A DNA stretch of 64,000 nt from Actinomycetes bacterium (GTDB lineage: Bacteria; Actinomycetota; Actinomycetes; Streptosporangiales; Streptosporangiaceae). The stretch lies in assembly GCA_025964575.1 (NCBI GenBank), contig JAOPYO010000335.1, forward strand, positions 1 through 64,000, given 5' to 3'. Under the pieces are notes generated by a model. That model was not told the origin of the DNA and made no database searches. It saw only the letters and a program-made list of their open reading frames with translations. Every line of letters starts with the position of its first letter. The stretch's first letter is position 1. Positions 8,545 to 17,571 of this stretch are shown here, piece after piece. Made by a program: the position numbers and the translations under genes.

Positions 8545-8594
8545 GTGTCTAATTGCGCTCGCTTCGCTCGCGCGGCTCGAGGCGCTTTGAGGCG
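8545..8594 (+). repeat. 50-bp direct repeat, copy 2
   Basis: Identical to 8419-8468 and offset by 126 bases. It ends immediately next to the stop codon of the leftward CYTH-CHAD gene (8595). The 76-base spacer is also GC-rich and made of short repeats (gctcgctcg, cgctccgcgcgctc). With both gene ends in or next to a copy, the element may act as a bidirectional terminator. Confidence 0.9.
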
Positions 8595-10106
8595 TTAGGA
8601 GTGGGTGAGGAGCTTGAGGTATTTGGGGCGGGCGGCCTTCTGCCAGACTCCGGGGATGTCGTCGAGGGCGGCCTGGGCGGCGCAGTGCTCGATGCCGGAG
8701 AGCACGCCCAGGGTGAAGAGCTCCTCCGGGGCGGCGGTCGCCGCGGCCTGGGCGAGGCGCTCCTGTGCGATCAACCCGTCCTGGTAGCCGCCGAGGACGT
8801 CCTGCACCTTCTTGGCCTGTCGGGCGACCTTGGCCGCCGGAGTGCCGAGTGCGGGGATGGCGGCCTCGGCCGCATAGCGGGCGCGTTTGGCGTCCTTGCG
8901 TGCCTCGTGCCGTGCGGTGTCTATGGCCGCGGAATCGTCGAGACCCTCGATGGACTCGTACGCCCGCGCGAGTCGGTACCACGCCCGGATCACCAGCCGG
9001 GGCATCTCCTGCGCGGCGTCCAGCCAGGCCCGCTCCGTGTACGGAGGTTCGGCCACCAGCCGGTCGAGCGCGTCGAGCAGATCGAAGTAGCGCTGTCCCG
9101 CCAGGTCCCCGTTGAGCCGGCGATAGGCCTCCTGCTCCTGTGCCGCCAGCGCGTCCAGCCAGCCGCGGTGCCGTCCCACCTCTTCGGGTAGTTCCGCGAG
9201 TCGACCGGAGAACCGTTCCCGCAGCACCTCCAGGTCCCGCACCTCGCCGAGCACGTCGGCGAGCCACTTCAGCTCTGGCTGCAGCGGATCGGTCTCCGCG
9301 CGGGCCAGCACCGGCCCGTAGCTCTTCAGCACGCTGCGGATCCGGCGCACCGTGACCCGCATCCGGTGGACCGCGTCGTACTCGGCCAGCCGTACCTTCG
9401 GGTCGTACGACGTCAGCGCCTCGATCTGCGTGGCGAGATAGGCGGTGGCGGCCTCGCCGGCCGTCACCGGGTCCGGCCGCGCCGCGGGTGCGGAGGGGAT
9501 GGCGCCGTGGGTCTCCAGCAGGCGGCCCAGCTTGGAGTGCGAGTCGGCCCGGCGGGCACCTGACAGCCGGAGCCGTTTACCGACGGCCTTCAGCAGCTTG
9601 GGAGAGGCGGCCGGACCGAGCTCGACCTCGATCTCACGCCAGGTGGAGACGGCGGTCTCATCCGTGGTGAGGACCTCTCCGGAAACGGCGTCGTCGGCCA
9701 CCTCGGCGAGCATCTCCCCGGTGGCGTCGAGCAGCCGGACGACCGTCCGCTCTGTCTCCAGCGTGGCGACCGGGCGCAGGGCACCTCCGCGTAGGTGGGC
9801 GGCGATCAGCTTGGTGAGCCGGGCGGGTGGGGTCTTCGCCTTGCCCAGCGGGGCCCGCAGTTCGTTCTTGGTGTCGGGGCCGACCGGGATCTTCAGATGC
9901 CAGCCGGCGTCCTCGCCACCCTCGCGGCGGCGAAGCGTGATGCTCCGGGCGGCCAGCCGGAAGTCGTCGGTGTCGAAGTACTTCGCCACCAGGTGATGAG
10001 TCTCCGGTGCGCTCAGAGAGGCGCAGCCGGGAAGATCCGTCAGGTCTGGAAGGACGAAATGCGAGTCGGCATCGTATTTGCGCTCAATCTCGAGGTGCTG
10101 GGTCAC
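8595..10106 (-). CDS. CYTH-CHAD domain protein
   Basis: About 503 aa. The N-terminal 200 residues are a CYTH triphosphate-tunnel domain, marked by HLEIERKYDAD and repeated charged strands. The C-terminal 290 residues are a CHAD helical domain with regularly spaced His/Arg/Lys (RMRVTVRRIRSVLKSY, ARKDAKRARYAAEA). CHAD domains are known polyphosphate binders, and CYTH domains act on triphosphates or polyphosphate. The convergent position next to ppk and mutT1 suggests a role in polyphosphate turnover or granules. I use GTG 10106, which has AGGAGA upstream; an ATG 48 bases earlier lacks one. Confidence 0.92.
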   Translation of the reverse strand: MTQHLEIERKYDADSHFVLPDLTDLPGCASLSAPETHHLVAKYFDTDDFRLAARSITLRRREGGEDAGWHLKIPVGPDTKNELRAPLGKAKTPPARLTKLIAAHLRGGALRPVATLETERTVVRLLDATGEMLAEVADDAVSGEVLTTDETAVSTWREIEVELGPAASPKLLKAVGKRLRLSGARRADSHSKLGRLLETHGAIPSAPAARPDPVTAGEAATAYLATQIEALTSYDPKVRLAEYDAVHRMRVTVRRIRSVLKSYGPVLARAETDPLQPELKWLADVLGEVRDLEVLRERFSGRLAELPEEVGRHRGWLDALAAQEQEAYRRLNGDLAGQRYFDLLDALDRLVAEPPYTERAWLDAAQEMPRLVIRAWYRLARAYESIEGLDDSAAIDTARHEARKDAKRARYAAEAAIPALGTPAAKVARQAKKVQDVLGGYQDGLIAQERLAQAAATAAPEELFTLGVLSGIEHCAAQAALDDIPGVWQKAARPKYLKLLTHS

Positions 10107-10236
10107 GCAGTCTCCTCTGGGCGGTCCCAAAAGGGACATAACCCAGCATGTCACCCAGTACTCACGAGTGCGACGTGTTCCCCATGGCCCCCCGCGCCGT
10201 GATCATGCCGCGGTGGAATGACCACGGTGGGCAGGA

Positions 10237-10719
10237 TCAGCTGTCCCCGGGGGGCTCGGCGAAGCGCTGAAGGTAGAGCTGCTCCCCGAGGGCCTGGAGA
10301 AGGCCGAGCTCGGTCTCCAGATAGTCGACGTGCTCTTCCTCGTCGGCCAGGATCGCCTCGAAGAGGCGCGCTGAGGTGACGTCACCGCGCGAGCGCATGA
10401 GCTCGATGCCGGGCCGGAGCCGCGCGACGGCCTCCATCTCGACCACCAGGTCGGAACGCAGTTGCTCTGGCACGGTCTGGCCGATGCGGAGCGTGCCGAG
10501 CCTCTGGTAGTTGGGCAGCCCCTCGAGGAACAGGATGCGGTCGGTGAGGGTTTCGGCGTGCCGCATCTCGTCGAAGGACTCGTCGCGGGTGTGCTTCGCG
10601 AGCTTGGTATAGCCCCAGTGCTCCTGCATCTTCGCGTGCAGGAAATACTGGTTGATCGCGGTTAGTTCAGCGGTCAGCTGCTCATTGAGCAGCATGATGA
10701 TGTCCTTGTCGCCTTCCAT
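10237..10719 (-). CDS. bfr: Bacterioferritin
   Basis: 160 aa, the normal length. Every ferroxidase ligand of E. coli Bfr is at the matching position: Glu18, Glu51, His54, Glu94, Glu127 and His130. The haem-ligand Met52 is also present (DEMRHAE). It forms 24-mer haem-containing shells that oxidise Fe(II) and store Fe(III). It follows bfd by 34 bases on the same strand, so the two probably share a promoter that carries an iron box. Confidence 0.97.
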   Translation of the reverse strand: MEGDKDIIMLLNEQLTAELTAINQYFLHAKMQEHWGYTKLAKHTRDESFDEMRHAETLTDRILFLEGLPNYQRLGTLRIGQTVPEQLRSDLVVEMEAVARLRPGIELMRSRGDVTSARLFEAILADEEEHVDYLETELGLLQALGEQLYLQRFAEPPGDS

Positions 10720-10753
10720 GCATTCATCGTGGCACGGCAGGCATCACGGCAAG

Positions 10754-11041
10754 TCATGCGGCGTGTTGGACCGATCGCGTGTCGTCGGCCTCGGCCGTGA
10801 TCTCCGGGTGTACCGGGCCGCGTGCCGCGATCGTCAGGGGTGCGGGGCCGCCCGTGATCGAGTCGACCAGCTCGACGGCAGTCAGGCTCTCACTGACCAG
10901 GGCTCGGAGTCGCTTGGTGCAGGATCCGCAGCCGGGTTGCATGCCACAGGCCGACCGGACCTCCTTGGTGGAGCAGGCACCGGCCACCACACAGCCACGC
11001 ACGTCATCTTCTGTGACGGCGTTGCAGATGCAGATGTACAT
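10754..11041 (-). CDS. bfd: Bacterioferritin-associated ferredoxin, (2Fe-2S)
   Basis: 95 aa. The BFD-type cluster ligands are Cys4, Cys6, Cys38 and Cys41 (MYICICN and QPGCGSC). Bfd reduces the stored ferric core through the bacterioferritin haem and so releases iron. It has a 35-residue tail after the BFD fold, longer than in E. coli, with no recognised motif. It is the first gene of the bfd-bfr pair, and an iron-box-like site lies 44 bases upstream of its start. Confidence 0.95.
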   Translation of the reverse strand: MYICICNAVTEDDVRGCVVAGACSTKEVRSACGMQPGCGSCTKRLRALVSESLTAVELVDSITGGPAPLTIAARGPVHPEITAEADDTRSVQHAA

Positions 11042-11084
11042 GCGGGAACCTTCTGATCTGGGGAAACGGGCATCGAAGGGCCAA

Positions 11085-11103
11085 TGAGGTAAGGCTCCCC
11101 TAA
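11085..11103 (-). promoter_or_regulatory. Iron box (DtxR/IdeR-type operator)
   Basis: TGAGGTAAGGCTCCCCTAA agrees with the 19-bp actinobacterial iron box TTAGGTTAGGCTCACCTAA at 16 positions by hand count. It lies in the gap between bfd and glgX, 44 bases upstream of bfd. An IdeR/DmdR1-type repressor bound to Fe(II) would therefore adjust bfd-bfr expression. Confidence 0.7.
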
Positions 11104-11201
11104 GTTACACGAAGGAGGCCGAATCTGGCTAGTCGCTCTTCGTTGGCATGATCTACTCCCGCGTGGGAAAGGCCACCTCGTGACTTAGGGAAGGGCGGGA
11201 C

Positions 11202-13352
11202 GTGACGAACCTCTGGCCAGGTGAGGCTTATCCGCTCGGCGCCAGATTCGACGGCGCCGGCACCAACTTCGCCGTCTTCTCCGAGACTGCGGAGCGGGTC
11301 GAGTTGTGCCTGTTCGACGAGGCTGGGCCGGACGGGGAGGAGACCCGCTACGACCTGCCCGAGGTCGATGGTTTCGTCTGGCACGGCTATCTGCCCGGAA
11401 CCATGCCGGGGCAGCGCTACGGATTCCGGGTGCACGGGCCCTATGACCCCGCTCACGGGCAACGCTGCAACCCCGCCAAGCTGCTGCTGGATCCGTACGC
11501 TCAGGCGATCGAGGGCGAGATGGACTGGGATCCGTCCTGCTTCGGCTATGACTTTGACGACCCGGCCTCCCACAACGATCTCGACTCGGCGCCGCACACG
11601 ATGCGGTCCATCGTCGTCAATCCGTTTTTCGACTGGGGCGACGACCGGCCCCCGCGCACTCCGTACCACGAGACGGTGATCTACGAGGCGCATGTGAAGG
11701 GTGTCAGCAAGCTGCACCCGGACCTTCCCGAGCGGCAGCGCGGGACGTACGCGGCGCTCGCCCACCCGGTGATGATCGACTACCTGAAGGGCCTGGGTAT
11801 CACGGCCGTCGAGCTGATGCCCGTCCACCAGTTCGTGCACGACGACCACCTGGTGAAGAGGGGACTGCGGAACTACTGGGGATACAACACCATCGGGTTC
11901 TTCGCGCCGCACAACGCCTACTCCGCCAGTGGGCAGCGCGGCGAGCAGGTCCTGGAGTTCAAGGCGATGGTGAAGGCCCTGCACGAGGCGGGCATCGAGG
12001 TGATCCTCGACGTCGTCTACAACCACACCGCCGAGGGCAACCATCTGGGCCCGACCCTGTCATTCCGCGGGCTGGACAATTCCGCCTACTACCGGCTGGT
12101 CGACGACGATCCGCGCTTCTACATGGACACCACCGGCACCGGCAACAGCCTGCTCATGCGCAACCCGCACGTACTGCAGCTGATCATGGACTCGCTGCGG
12201 TTCTGGGTGACGGAGATGCACGTCGACGGGTTCCGCTTCGACCTGGCCGCCACCCTCGCCCGTGAACTCCATGAGGTGGACCGGCTGTCGGCCTTCTTCG
12301 ACCTGGTTCAGCAGGACCCCGTCGTCTCCCAGGTGAAGTTGATCGCCGAACCGTGGGACGTCGGAGAGGGCGGCTACCAGGTCGGCAACTTCCCGCCCCT
12401 CTGGACTGAGTGGAACGGCAAGTTCCGCGACACCGTCCGGGACTTCTGGCGCGGCAAACCGGCCACCATGCCCGACTTCGCCTCCCGGCTGACCGGCTCC
12501 AGCGATCTGTACGCGGATGACGGACGCAGGCCGATCGCCTCGATCAACTTCGTGACCTGTCACGATGGGTTCTCGCTGCAGGACCTGGTCTCGTACAACG
12601 TCAAGCACAACGACGCCAACGGTGAGGCCAACCGGGACGGCACCGACGACAACCGCTCCTGGAACTGCGGCTACGAGGGTGACACCGACGATCTTGAGAT
12701 CCTCGCGCTGCGCGAGAAGCAGAAGCGCAACGTGTTCACCACGGTCCTGCTGTCCCAGGGCGTCCCGATGCTGTCGCACGGCGACGAGATCGGGCGCACC
12801 CAACACGGCAACAACAACGTCTACTGCCAGGACAACGAACTCTCCTGGATCGACTGGTCCAAGGCCCGCGACAACCGGACGCTGATGGAGTTCGTGCAGC
12901 GGCTGATCCGGCTGCGCGCCGAGCATCCGGTGTTCCGACAGCGCAGGTTCTTCCATGGCAAGCCCATCCGGGACACGCCGGCGCGCGGCTATGCCGGTGA
13001 CACGAACATGACCGACATCGCCTGGCTCACCCCGGGTGGCGAGGAGATGTCGGACGAAGACTGGAGCACCGGCTACGCCAAGTCACTGGCCGTCTTCCTC
13101 AACGGGGACGCGATCGCCGAACCGGATCGCCGTGGGAAGCAGATCCGGGATGACTCGTTCCTGTTGCTCTTCAACGCACACGACGGTGACATTCCGTTCA
13201 CGATCCCGCCGGTCAGCTACGGCGCCATGTGGCGCAAGGAGATCGATACCGCGGCGCCCATTCCGACGGCGGCGGATGAACGGGCGGCGGTCAAGGCCGG
13301 CGAGATCGTCCAAGTGGATGCGCGGTCCACCCAGGTACTCCGTCGTGTCTGA
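11202..13352 (+). CDS. glgX: Glycogen debranching enzyme (GlgX/TreX)
   Basis: 716 aa, a GH13 isoamylase-type enzyme that cleaves alpha-1,6 branches of glycogen. It has an N-terminal CBM48 domain ([16 protein letters not shown]) and the GH13 barrel with nucleophile Asp in [11 protein letters not shown], acid/base Glu in LIAEPWDVG and the third Asp in [11 protein letters not shown]. Start GTG 11202 follows a GGGAAGGGCGGGA ribosome site. It is the first gene of the debranching-TreY-TreZ operon, an order also known in mycobacteria, where it supplies linear maltodextrins for trehalose formation. Confidence 0.96.
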   Translation: MTNLWPGEAYPLGARFDGAGTNFAVFSETAERVELCLFDEAGPDGEETRYDLPEVDGFVWHGYLPGTMPGQRYGFRVHGPYDPAHGQRCNPAKLLLDPYAQAIEGEMDWDPSCFGYDFDDPASHNDLDSAPHTMRSIVVNPFFDWGDDRPPRTPYHETVIYEAHVKGVSKLHPDLPERQRGTYAALAHPVMIDYLKGLGITAVELMPVHQFVHDDHLVKRGLRNYWGYNTIGFFAPHNAYSASGQRGEQVLEFKAMVKALHEAGIEVILDVVYNHTAEGNHLGPTLSFRGLDNSAYYRLVDDDPRFYMDTTGTGNSLLMRNPHVLQLIMDSLRFWVTEMHVDGFRFDLAATLARELHEVDRLSAFFDLVQQDPVVSQVKLIAEPWDVGEGGYQVGNFPPLWTEWNGKFRDTVRDFWRGKPATMPDFASRLTGSSDLYADDGRRPIASINFVTCHDGFSLQDLVSYNVKHNDANGEANRDGTDDNRSWNCGYEGDTDDLEILALREKQKRNVFTTVLLSQGVPMLSHGDEIGRTQHGNNNVYCQDNELSWIDWSKARDNRTLMEFVQRLIRLRAEHPVFRQRRFFHGKPIRDTPARGYAGDTNMTDIAWLTPGGEEMSDEDWSTGYAKSLAVFLNGDAIAEPDRRGKQIRDDSFLLLFNAHDGDIPFTIPPVSYGAMWRKEIDTAAPIPTAADERAAVKAGEIVQVDARSTQVLRRV

Positions 13353-15765
13353 ACCTGTCGAACGGCCGGCCTCCGGTGCCTACCGCTTGCAGTTGCGTGG
13401 TGAGTTCGGATTCGCCGATGCCTCGGCGATCGCGGACTATCTGGCCGGGCTGGGCGTCTCACACGTCTACCTGTCGCCGATTCTGCAGGCCGCGCCCGGC
13501 TCCGCCCACGGTTACGACGTCGTGGACCACTCCCGGGTGTCCGACGATCTGGGGGGTGAGGCGGGATTCCGCGCGATGGCGGCCCGATTTCACTCGTACG
13601 GGCTGAAGATGATCGTCGATGTGGTCCCGAACCACATGGCCGTCCCCGAGCCCGAGAGACTGAACCGCCCGCTCTGGTCGGTGCTCCGTGACGGCCCGGG
13701 CTCGCCGTACGCCTCCTGGTTCGACATCGAGGGCGAACGGATCGTGCTGCCGGTGCTCGGCGGACCGTACGACGAGTGCCTCGACGACCTCCGGCCTGAG
13801 GGCGGGGTACTCCGCTACTTCGGTCATACGTTTCCGCTGCCGGACGACCACTACCGGCTGGCGTACTGGCGGGAGGGGCCCAATTACCGCCGGTTCTTCG
13901 ACATCTCCACTCTCATCGGGTTGCGGGTGGAGGCGCCGGAGGTCTTCCACCAGACCCATGCCGTGCTGCTCCGGCTCACCAGGGAGGGACTGATCGACGG
14001 GCTGCGCATCGATCATCCCGATGGGCTCACCGATCCGCGCGGCTATCTACGGATGCTCGCGGAGAACGCCCCGGACACCTGGGTCGTGGTCGAGAAGATC
14101 CTCATCGGGCCGGAACGGTTGCCGGCCGACTGGCCGTGTGCCGGAACCACCGGGTACGACGCGCTCGGCCGCGTCGGAGGCCTGTTCATCGACCCTGCCG
14201 GAGAAGGGCCGCTCACCGAGGCCTATCTCGCCTTCACCGGCGCCGATCAGGCGGCGACCGGGCCCGAGGCGACCAGGCCGGTGCCGCATGAGAGCGGCTT
14301 CGACCGGGTCGAGGAGGAGGCCAAGCGGCATGCGATCGAGGACGGGCTCCGTATTGAGCTGGAACGCCTGCATCGTGTGCTCTGCCGGTGCCTGCCGTCG
14401 TACGACTCCGGTGCGCTGCGGCAGGTGCTCGTCGAATTGCTGGTCGCCATGCCCGTCTACCGGGCGTACGTCGTGCCCGGCGAGGAACCTCCCAGCACCT
14501 CCGTGCAGATCATCGGCCAGGCCGCGGGCCAGGCCAGGACCCGGCTGCCGGCCGGGCTGCACCCGCTGCTCGACACGGTGGCCGAGCTCGTTCTCGGCGG
14601 CGTCGGCAGCGCCGCGCTGCCCGCGGAGTTCGCCGTACGGTTCCAGCAGACCTCCGCTCCGCTGATGGCCAAGGGGGTCGAGGACACCGCCTTCTATCGC
14701 TGGTCCCGGCTGGTGGCGCTCACCGAGGTCGGTGGCGATCCCTCCCTGTTCTCCGTACCGCCCGAGGAGTTCCACTCCTACTGCACCCGGCTGGCCCGCG
14801 ACTGGCCGGCCACCATGACGACCCTGTCGACACACGACACCAAACGCCAGGAGGACGTCCGGGCCCGGCTGGCCGTGCTCGCCGAAGTTCCGGAGCAGTG
14901 GACGGTGGCCGTGACCCGCTGGCGCAAGCGAGCGGCGGTCTCGGGGCTGGAGCCGGACCTGGAATACCTCATGTGGCAGACCCTGGTGGGCGCCTGGCCG
15001 CTCGACGGTGACCGGCTGACGGAGTACCTCACCAAGGCCATGCGCGAGGCCAAGACCCGGACCTCCTGGACCGATCAGGACCCTGCCTACGAGCGGGACG
15101 TTCTCTCCTATGCGCGAGCGGTCCTCGCCGACCCTGAACTGGTGACCGAGCTGTCGGAGTTCGTGTCCTCGCTCGCGCCGTACGCCCGGGTCAACACCCT
15201 GGGCCAGAAGCTGGTCCAGCTGACCATGCCCGGCGTCCCCGACGTCTACCAGGGATGCGAGCTGATCGGTCAGGCCCTGGTCGACCCGGACAACCGGCGG
15301 CCGGTCGACTACGCGCACCGCCGCGAGCGGCTGGCCCGGTTGGACATCGGCGAGCCTCCCCTGGATCTTGACGACGAGAAGCTCCTGGTCACCTCCCGGG
15401 CGCTGCGGCTACGCCGAACTCATCCCGCCTGGTTCGGTCCGGTCTCCGAGCCGGGCCGAGATCTCGGCGAAGAGCCTGGCCACCGGAGCTCGTCCGAGGC
15501 GGCGGCCTATGAGCCGCTCCTCGCCGAGGGTCCCGCGGCCGGGCATGTCGTGGCCTTCCGCCGCGGTCGTTCCCTCACCGTCGCCACCCGGCTGCCACAC
15601 GGCCTCCAGCGCAGGGGCGGTTGGCACGAAACCACCCTGACAGTGCCCGATGCCTCCTTTCGGGACGCTCTGACTCACGCCGTTCACCGTGGACCGGTCC
15701 TACGCCTCGCCGACCTGCTGGATCGGCTGCCCGTGGCCCTCCTCGTCCAGCCGACCGACCCGTGA
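13345..15765 (+). CDS. treY: Malto-oligosyltrehalose synthase (TreY)
   Basis: 806 aa from GTG 13345, which overlaps the glgX stop by 8 bases. It is a GH13 enzyme that isomerises the reducing-end alpha-1,4 bond of maltodextrin to the alpha,alpha-1,1 bond of trehalose. Visible motifs are SAHGYDVVDHSRV, the nucleophile in DGLRIDHPDGL, Glu in VVVEKIL and the Asp in STHDTKRQEDVRARL, all typical of TreY. The open frame extends 103 codons upstream inside glgX, but that part has no protein character and I exclude it. The product feeds TreZ. Confidence 0.96.
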   Translation: MSEPVERPASGAYRLQLRGEFGFADASAIADYLAGLGVSHVYLSPILQAAPGSAHGYDVVDHSRVSDDLGGEAGFRAMAARFHSYGLKMIVDVVPNHMAVPEPERLNRPLWSVLRDGPGSPYASWFDIEGERIVLPVLGGPYDECLDDLRPEGGVLRYFGHTFPLPDDHYRLAYWREGPNYRRFFDISTLIGLRVEAPEVFHQTHAVLLRLTREGLIDGLRIDHPDGLTDPRGYLRMLAENAPDTWVVVEKILIGPERLPADWPCAGTTGYDALGRVGGLFIDPAGEGPLTEAYLAFTGADQAATGPEATRPVPHESGFDRVEEEAKRHAIEDGLRIELERLHRVLCRCLPSYDSGALRQVLVELLVAMPVYRAYVVPGEEPPSTSVQIIGQAAGQARTRLPAGLHPLLDTVAELVLGGVGSAALPAEFAVRFQQTSAPLMAKGVEDTAFYRWSRLVALTEVGGDPSLFSVPPEEFHSYCTRLARDWPATMTTLSTHDTKRQEDVRARLAVLAEVPEQWTVAVTRWRKRAAVSGLEPDLEYLMWQTLVGAWPLDGDRLTEYLTKAMREAKTRTSWTDQDPAYERDVLSYARAVLADPELVTELSEFVSSLAPYARVNTLGQKLVQLTMPGVPDVYQGCELIGQALVDPDNRRPVDYAHRRERLARLDIGEPPLDLDDEKLLVTSRALRLRRTHPAWFGPVSEPGRDLGEEPGHRSSSEAAAYEPLLAEGPAAGHVVAFRRGRSLTVATRLPHGLQRRGGWHETTLTVPDASFRDALTHAVHRGPVLRLADLLDRLPVALLVQPTDP

Positions 15766-15796
15766 CGACGGCGGCGGGTGGAGGAGGGCGGCCACG

Positions 15797-17569
15797 GTGA
15801 CGAAGTTCGAGGTGTGGGCTCCCGAGGCGGAGCGGGTCGAGGTAGAGGTCGGGCCGGGGGTCGGCGCCCGGCAGGAGATGCGGCCCACCGGACGGCCGGG
15901 GTGGTGGGCGGCCGAGGTCCCCGCGGCGGGACATGGGACCGACTACGGGTTCTATCTGGACGGGGACGGGCCGCTGCCGGATCCACGGTCGCGGTGGCAG
16001 CCGGATGGGGTGCACGGGCGCAGCCGGGTCTATGACCAGGATCGGTTCGAGTGGACGGACCGGCACTGGCGCGGGAGGCCCCTGGCGGGCGGCGTCCTGT
16101 ACGAGCTGCACCTCGGCACTTTCACGCCGGAGGGCACCTTTGACGCGGCGATCGAGCGACTCGGCCACCTGGTGGAGTTGGGGGTCGACACGGTGGAACT
16201 CATGCCGGTGGCGGCGTTCCCGGGACGGCACGGCTGGGGCTACGACGGGGTCCACCTGTGGGCGGTGCACGATCCGTACGGCGGTCCGGACGGGCTGAAG
16301 AGGTTCGTCGACGCCTGCCACGGCCGAGGGCTGGCGGTCGTCCTCGATGTCGTCTACAACCACCTCGGGCCGAGCGGCAACTATCTGAGCCGGTACGGAC
16401 CCTACTTCACCGAGGCACACCAGACGCCGTGGGGGGCGGCGGTCAATTTCGACCAGCCGGGCTCCGACGAGGTGCGGGCCTTCGTCATCGGGAACGCGTT
16501 GATGTGGCTCCGCGACCATCACCTGGACGGGCTGCGGCTGGACGCCGTACATGCCATCAACGATCACCGGGCGGTGCACGTTCTCGAAGAGCTCGCGACC
16601 GAAGTGGGCGCGCTGAAGGCCCGGTTGGGCCGGGAACTGTTCCTCATCGCCGAGTCCGATCTGAACGATCCGCGACTGGTCACTTCGCGGGAGGCGGGCG
16701 GGTTCGGGCTGGACGGGCAGTGGAGCGATGACTTTCACCATGCCTTGCACAGCGCGCTGACCGGGGAACGCCACGGTTACTACGGCGACTTCGGCTCGAT
16801 GGCGGCGCTGGCGAAGGTCCTGACCAGGGTGTTCTTCCATGACGACACCTGGTCATCGTTCCGGGGCCGTCGCCATGGCCGGCCGGTCGATCTGCTCCGT
16901 ACGCCGGCGTACAGGTTCGTCGGCTTTCTGCAGAACCACGACCAGATCGGCAATCGCGCGGTCGGCGACCGGCTGTCGGCGAGCCTGGCCCCCGATCGCC
17001 TCAAGATCGGCGCGGCGCTGCTGCTGACCTCGCCGTACTCGCCGATGCTCTTCATGGGGGAGGAGTGGGGCGCCGCCACGCCGTGGTGTTACTTCACCGA
17101 CCACCTCGAGCCGGAGCTGGCCCGGGCGGTGACCGAGGGCCGACGGCGGGAGTTCGCCCGGCACGACTGGGGGGCGGTCCCCGGAGGCGAGGCAAGCCGC
17201 GCCGACGAGGTGCCCGATCCACAGGCGGTGGATACGTTCCGGCGGTCGGTGCTGGACTGGACGGAACCGGATAAGCCGCACCATCGGGAGTTGCTCGAGT
17301 GGTACAAGGCCTTGATCGCGCTACGCCGGGCCCGGGCAGAACTGACCGATCCCCGGCTGACCAAGGTCCAGGTGGACGTCGACGAGGCCGCCGGCTGGCT
17401 GCTGCTGACCCGGGGGACGCTGCGGGTCGCCGCCAACCTGGGAAGGGAGACCGTACGCCTGGCGGTGCCGGCGGACCGGCTGCTGCTCGCCTCCGCACCG
17501 GCCGTACGGCTGGAGGGGGGAGAGCTGGAACTGCCCGGATCGTCGGTCGCGGTGGTGGACACGCCCTAG
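15797..17569 (+). CDS. treZ: Malto-oligosyltrehalose trehalohydrolase (TreZ)
   Basis: About 590 aa from GTG 15797, preceded by a strong GGAGGAGGG site. It cuts free trehalose from maltooligosyltrehalose. It has a CBM48-like start (TKFEVWAPEAERVEVEV) and a GH13 barrel with Asp in DGLRLDAVHAI, Glu in LIAESDLNDP and Asp in LQNHDQIGNRA. The operon glgX-treY-treZ turns storage glycogen into trehalose, an osmolyte and spore reserve in actinomycetes. It converges with a membrane-protein gene only two bases past its stop. Confidence 0.96.
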   Translation: MTKFEVWAPEAERVEVEVGPGVGARQEMRPTGRPGWWAAEVPAAGHGTDYGFYLDGDGPLPDPRSRWQPDGVHGRSRVYDQDRFEWTDRHWRGRPLAGGVLYELHLGTFTPEGTFDAAIERLGHLVELGVDTVELMPVAAFPGRHGWGYDGVHLWAVHDPYGGPDGLKRFVDACHGRGLAVVLDVVYNHLGPSGNYLSRYGPYFTEAHQTPWGAAVNFDQPGSDEVRAFVIGNALMWLRDHHLDGLRLDAVHAINDHRAVHVLEELATEVGALKARLGRELFLIAESDLNDPRLVTSREAGGFGLDGQWSDDFHHALHSALTGERHGYYGDFGSMAALAKVLTRVFFHDDTWSSFRGRRHGRPVDLLRTPAYRFVGFLQNHDQIGNRAVGDRLSASLAPDRLKIGAALLLTSPYSPMLFMGEEWGAATPWCYFTDHLEPELARAVTEGRRREFARHDWGAVPGGEASRADEVPDPQAVDTFRRSVLDWTEPDKPHHRELLEWYKALIALRRARAELTDPRLTKVQVDVDEAAGWLLLTRGTLRVAANLGRETVRLAVPADRLLLASAPAVRLEGGELELPGSSVAVVDTP

Positions 17570-17571
17570 GG

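Noticed and set aside
8419-8594. Repeat pair as a CRISPR array
   Set aside because: There are only two copies, 126 bases apart, the spacer is 76 bases, and no cas genes are near.
13036-13344. 103-codon extension in frame with treY, inside glgX
   Set aside because: The translation is Arg/Ser-rich and out of phase with GlgX; TreY motifs begin right after GTG 13345.
14047-15318. 423-codon open frame opposite treY
   Set aside because: Antisense shadow of TreY; composition is Gly/Arg/His-rich and no motif is present.
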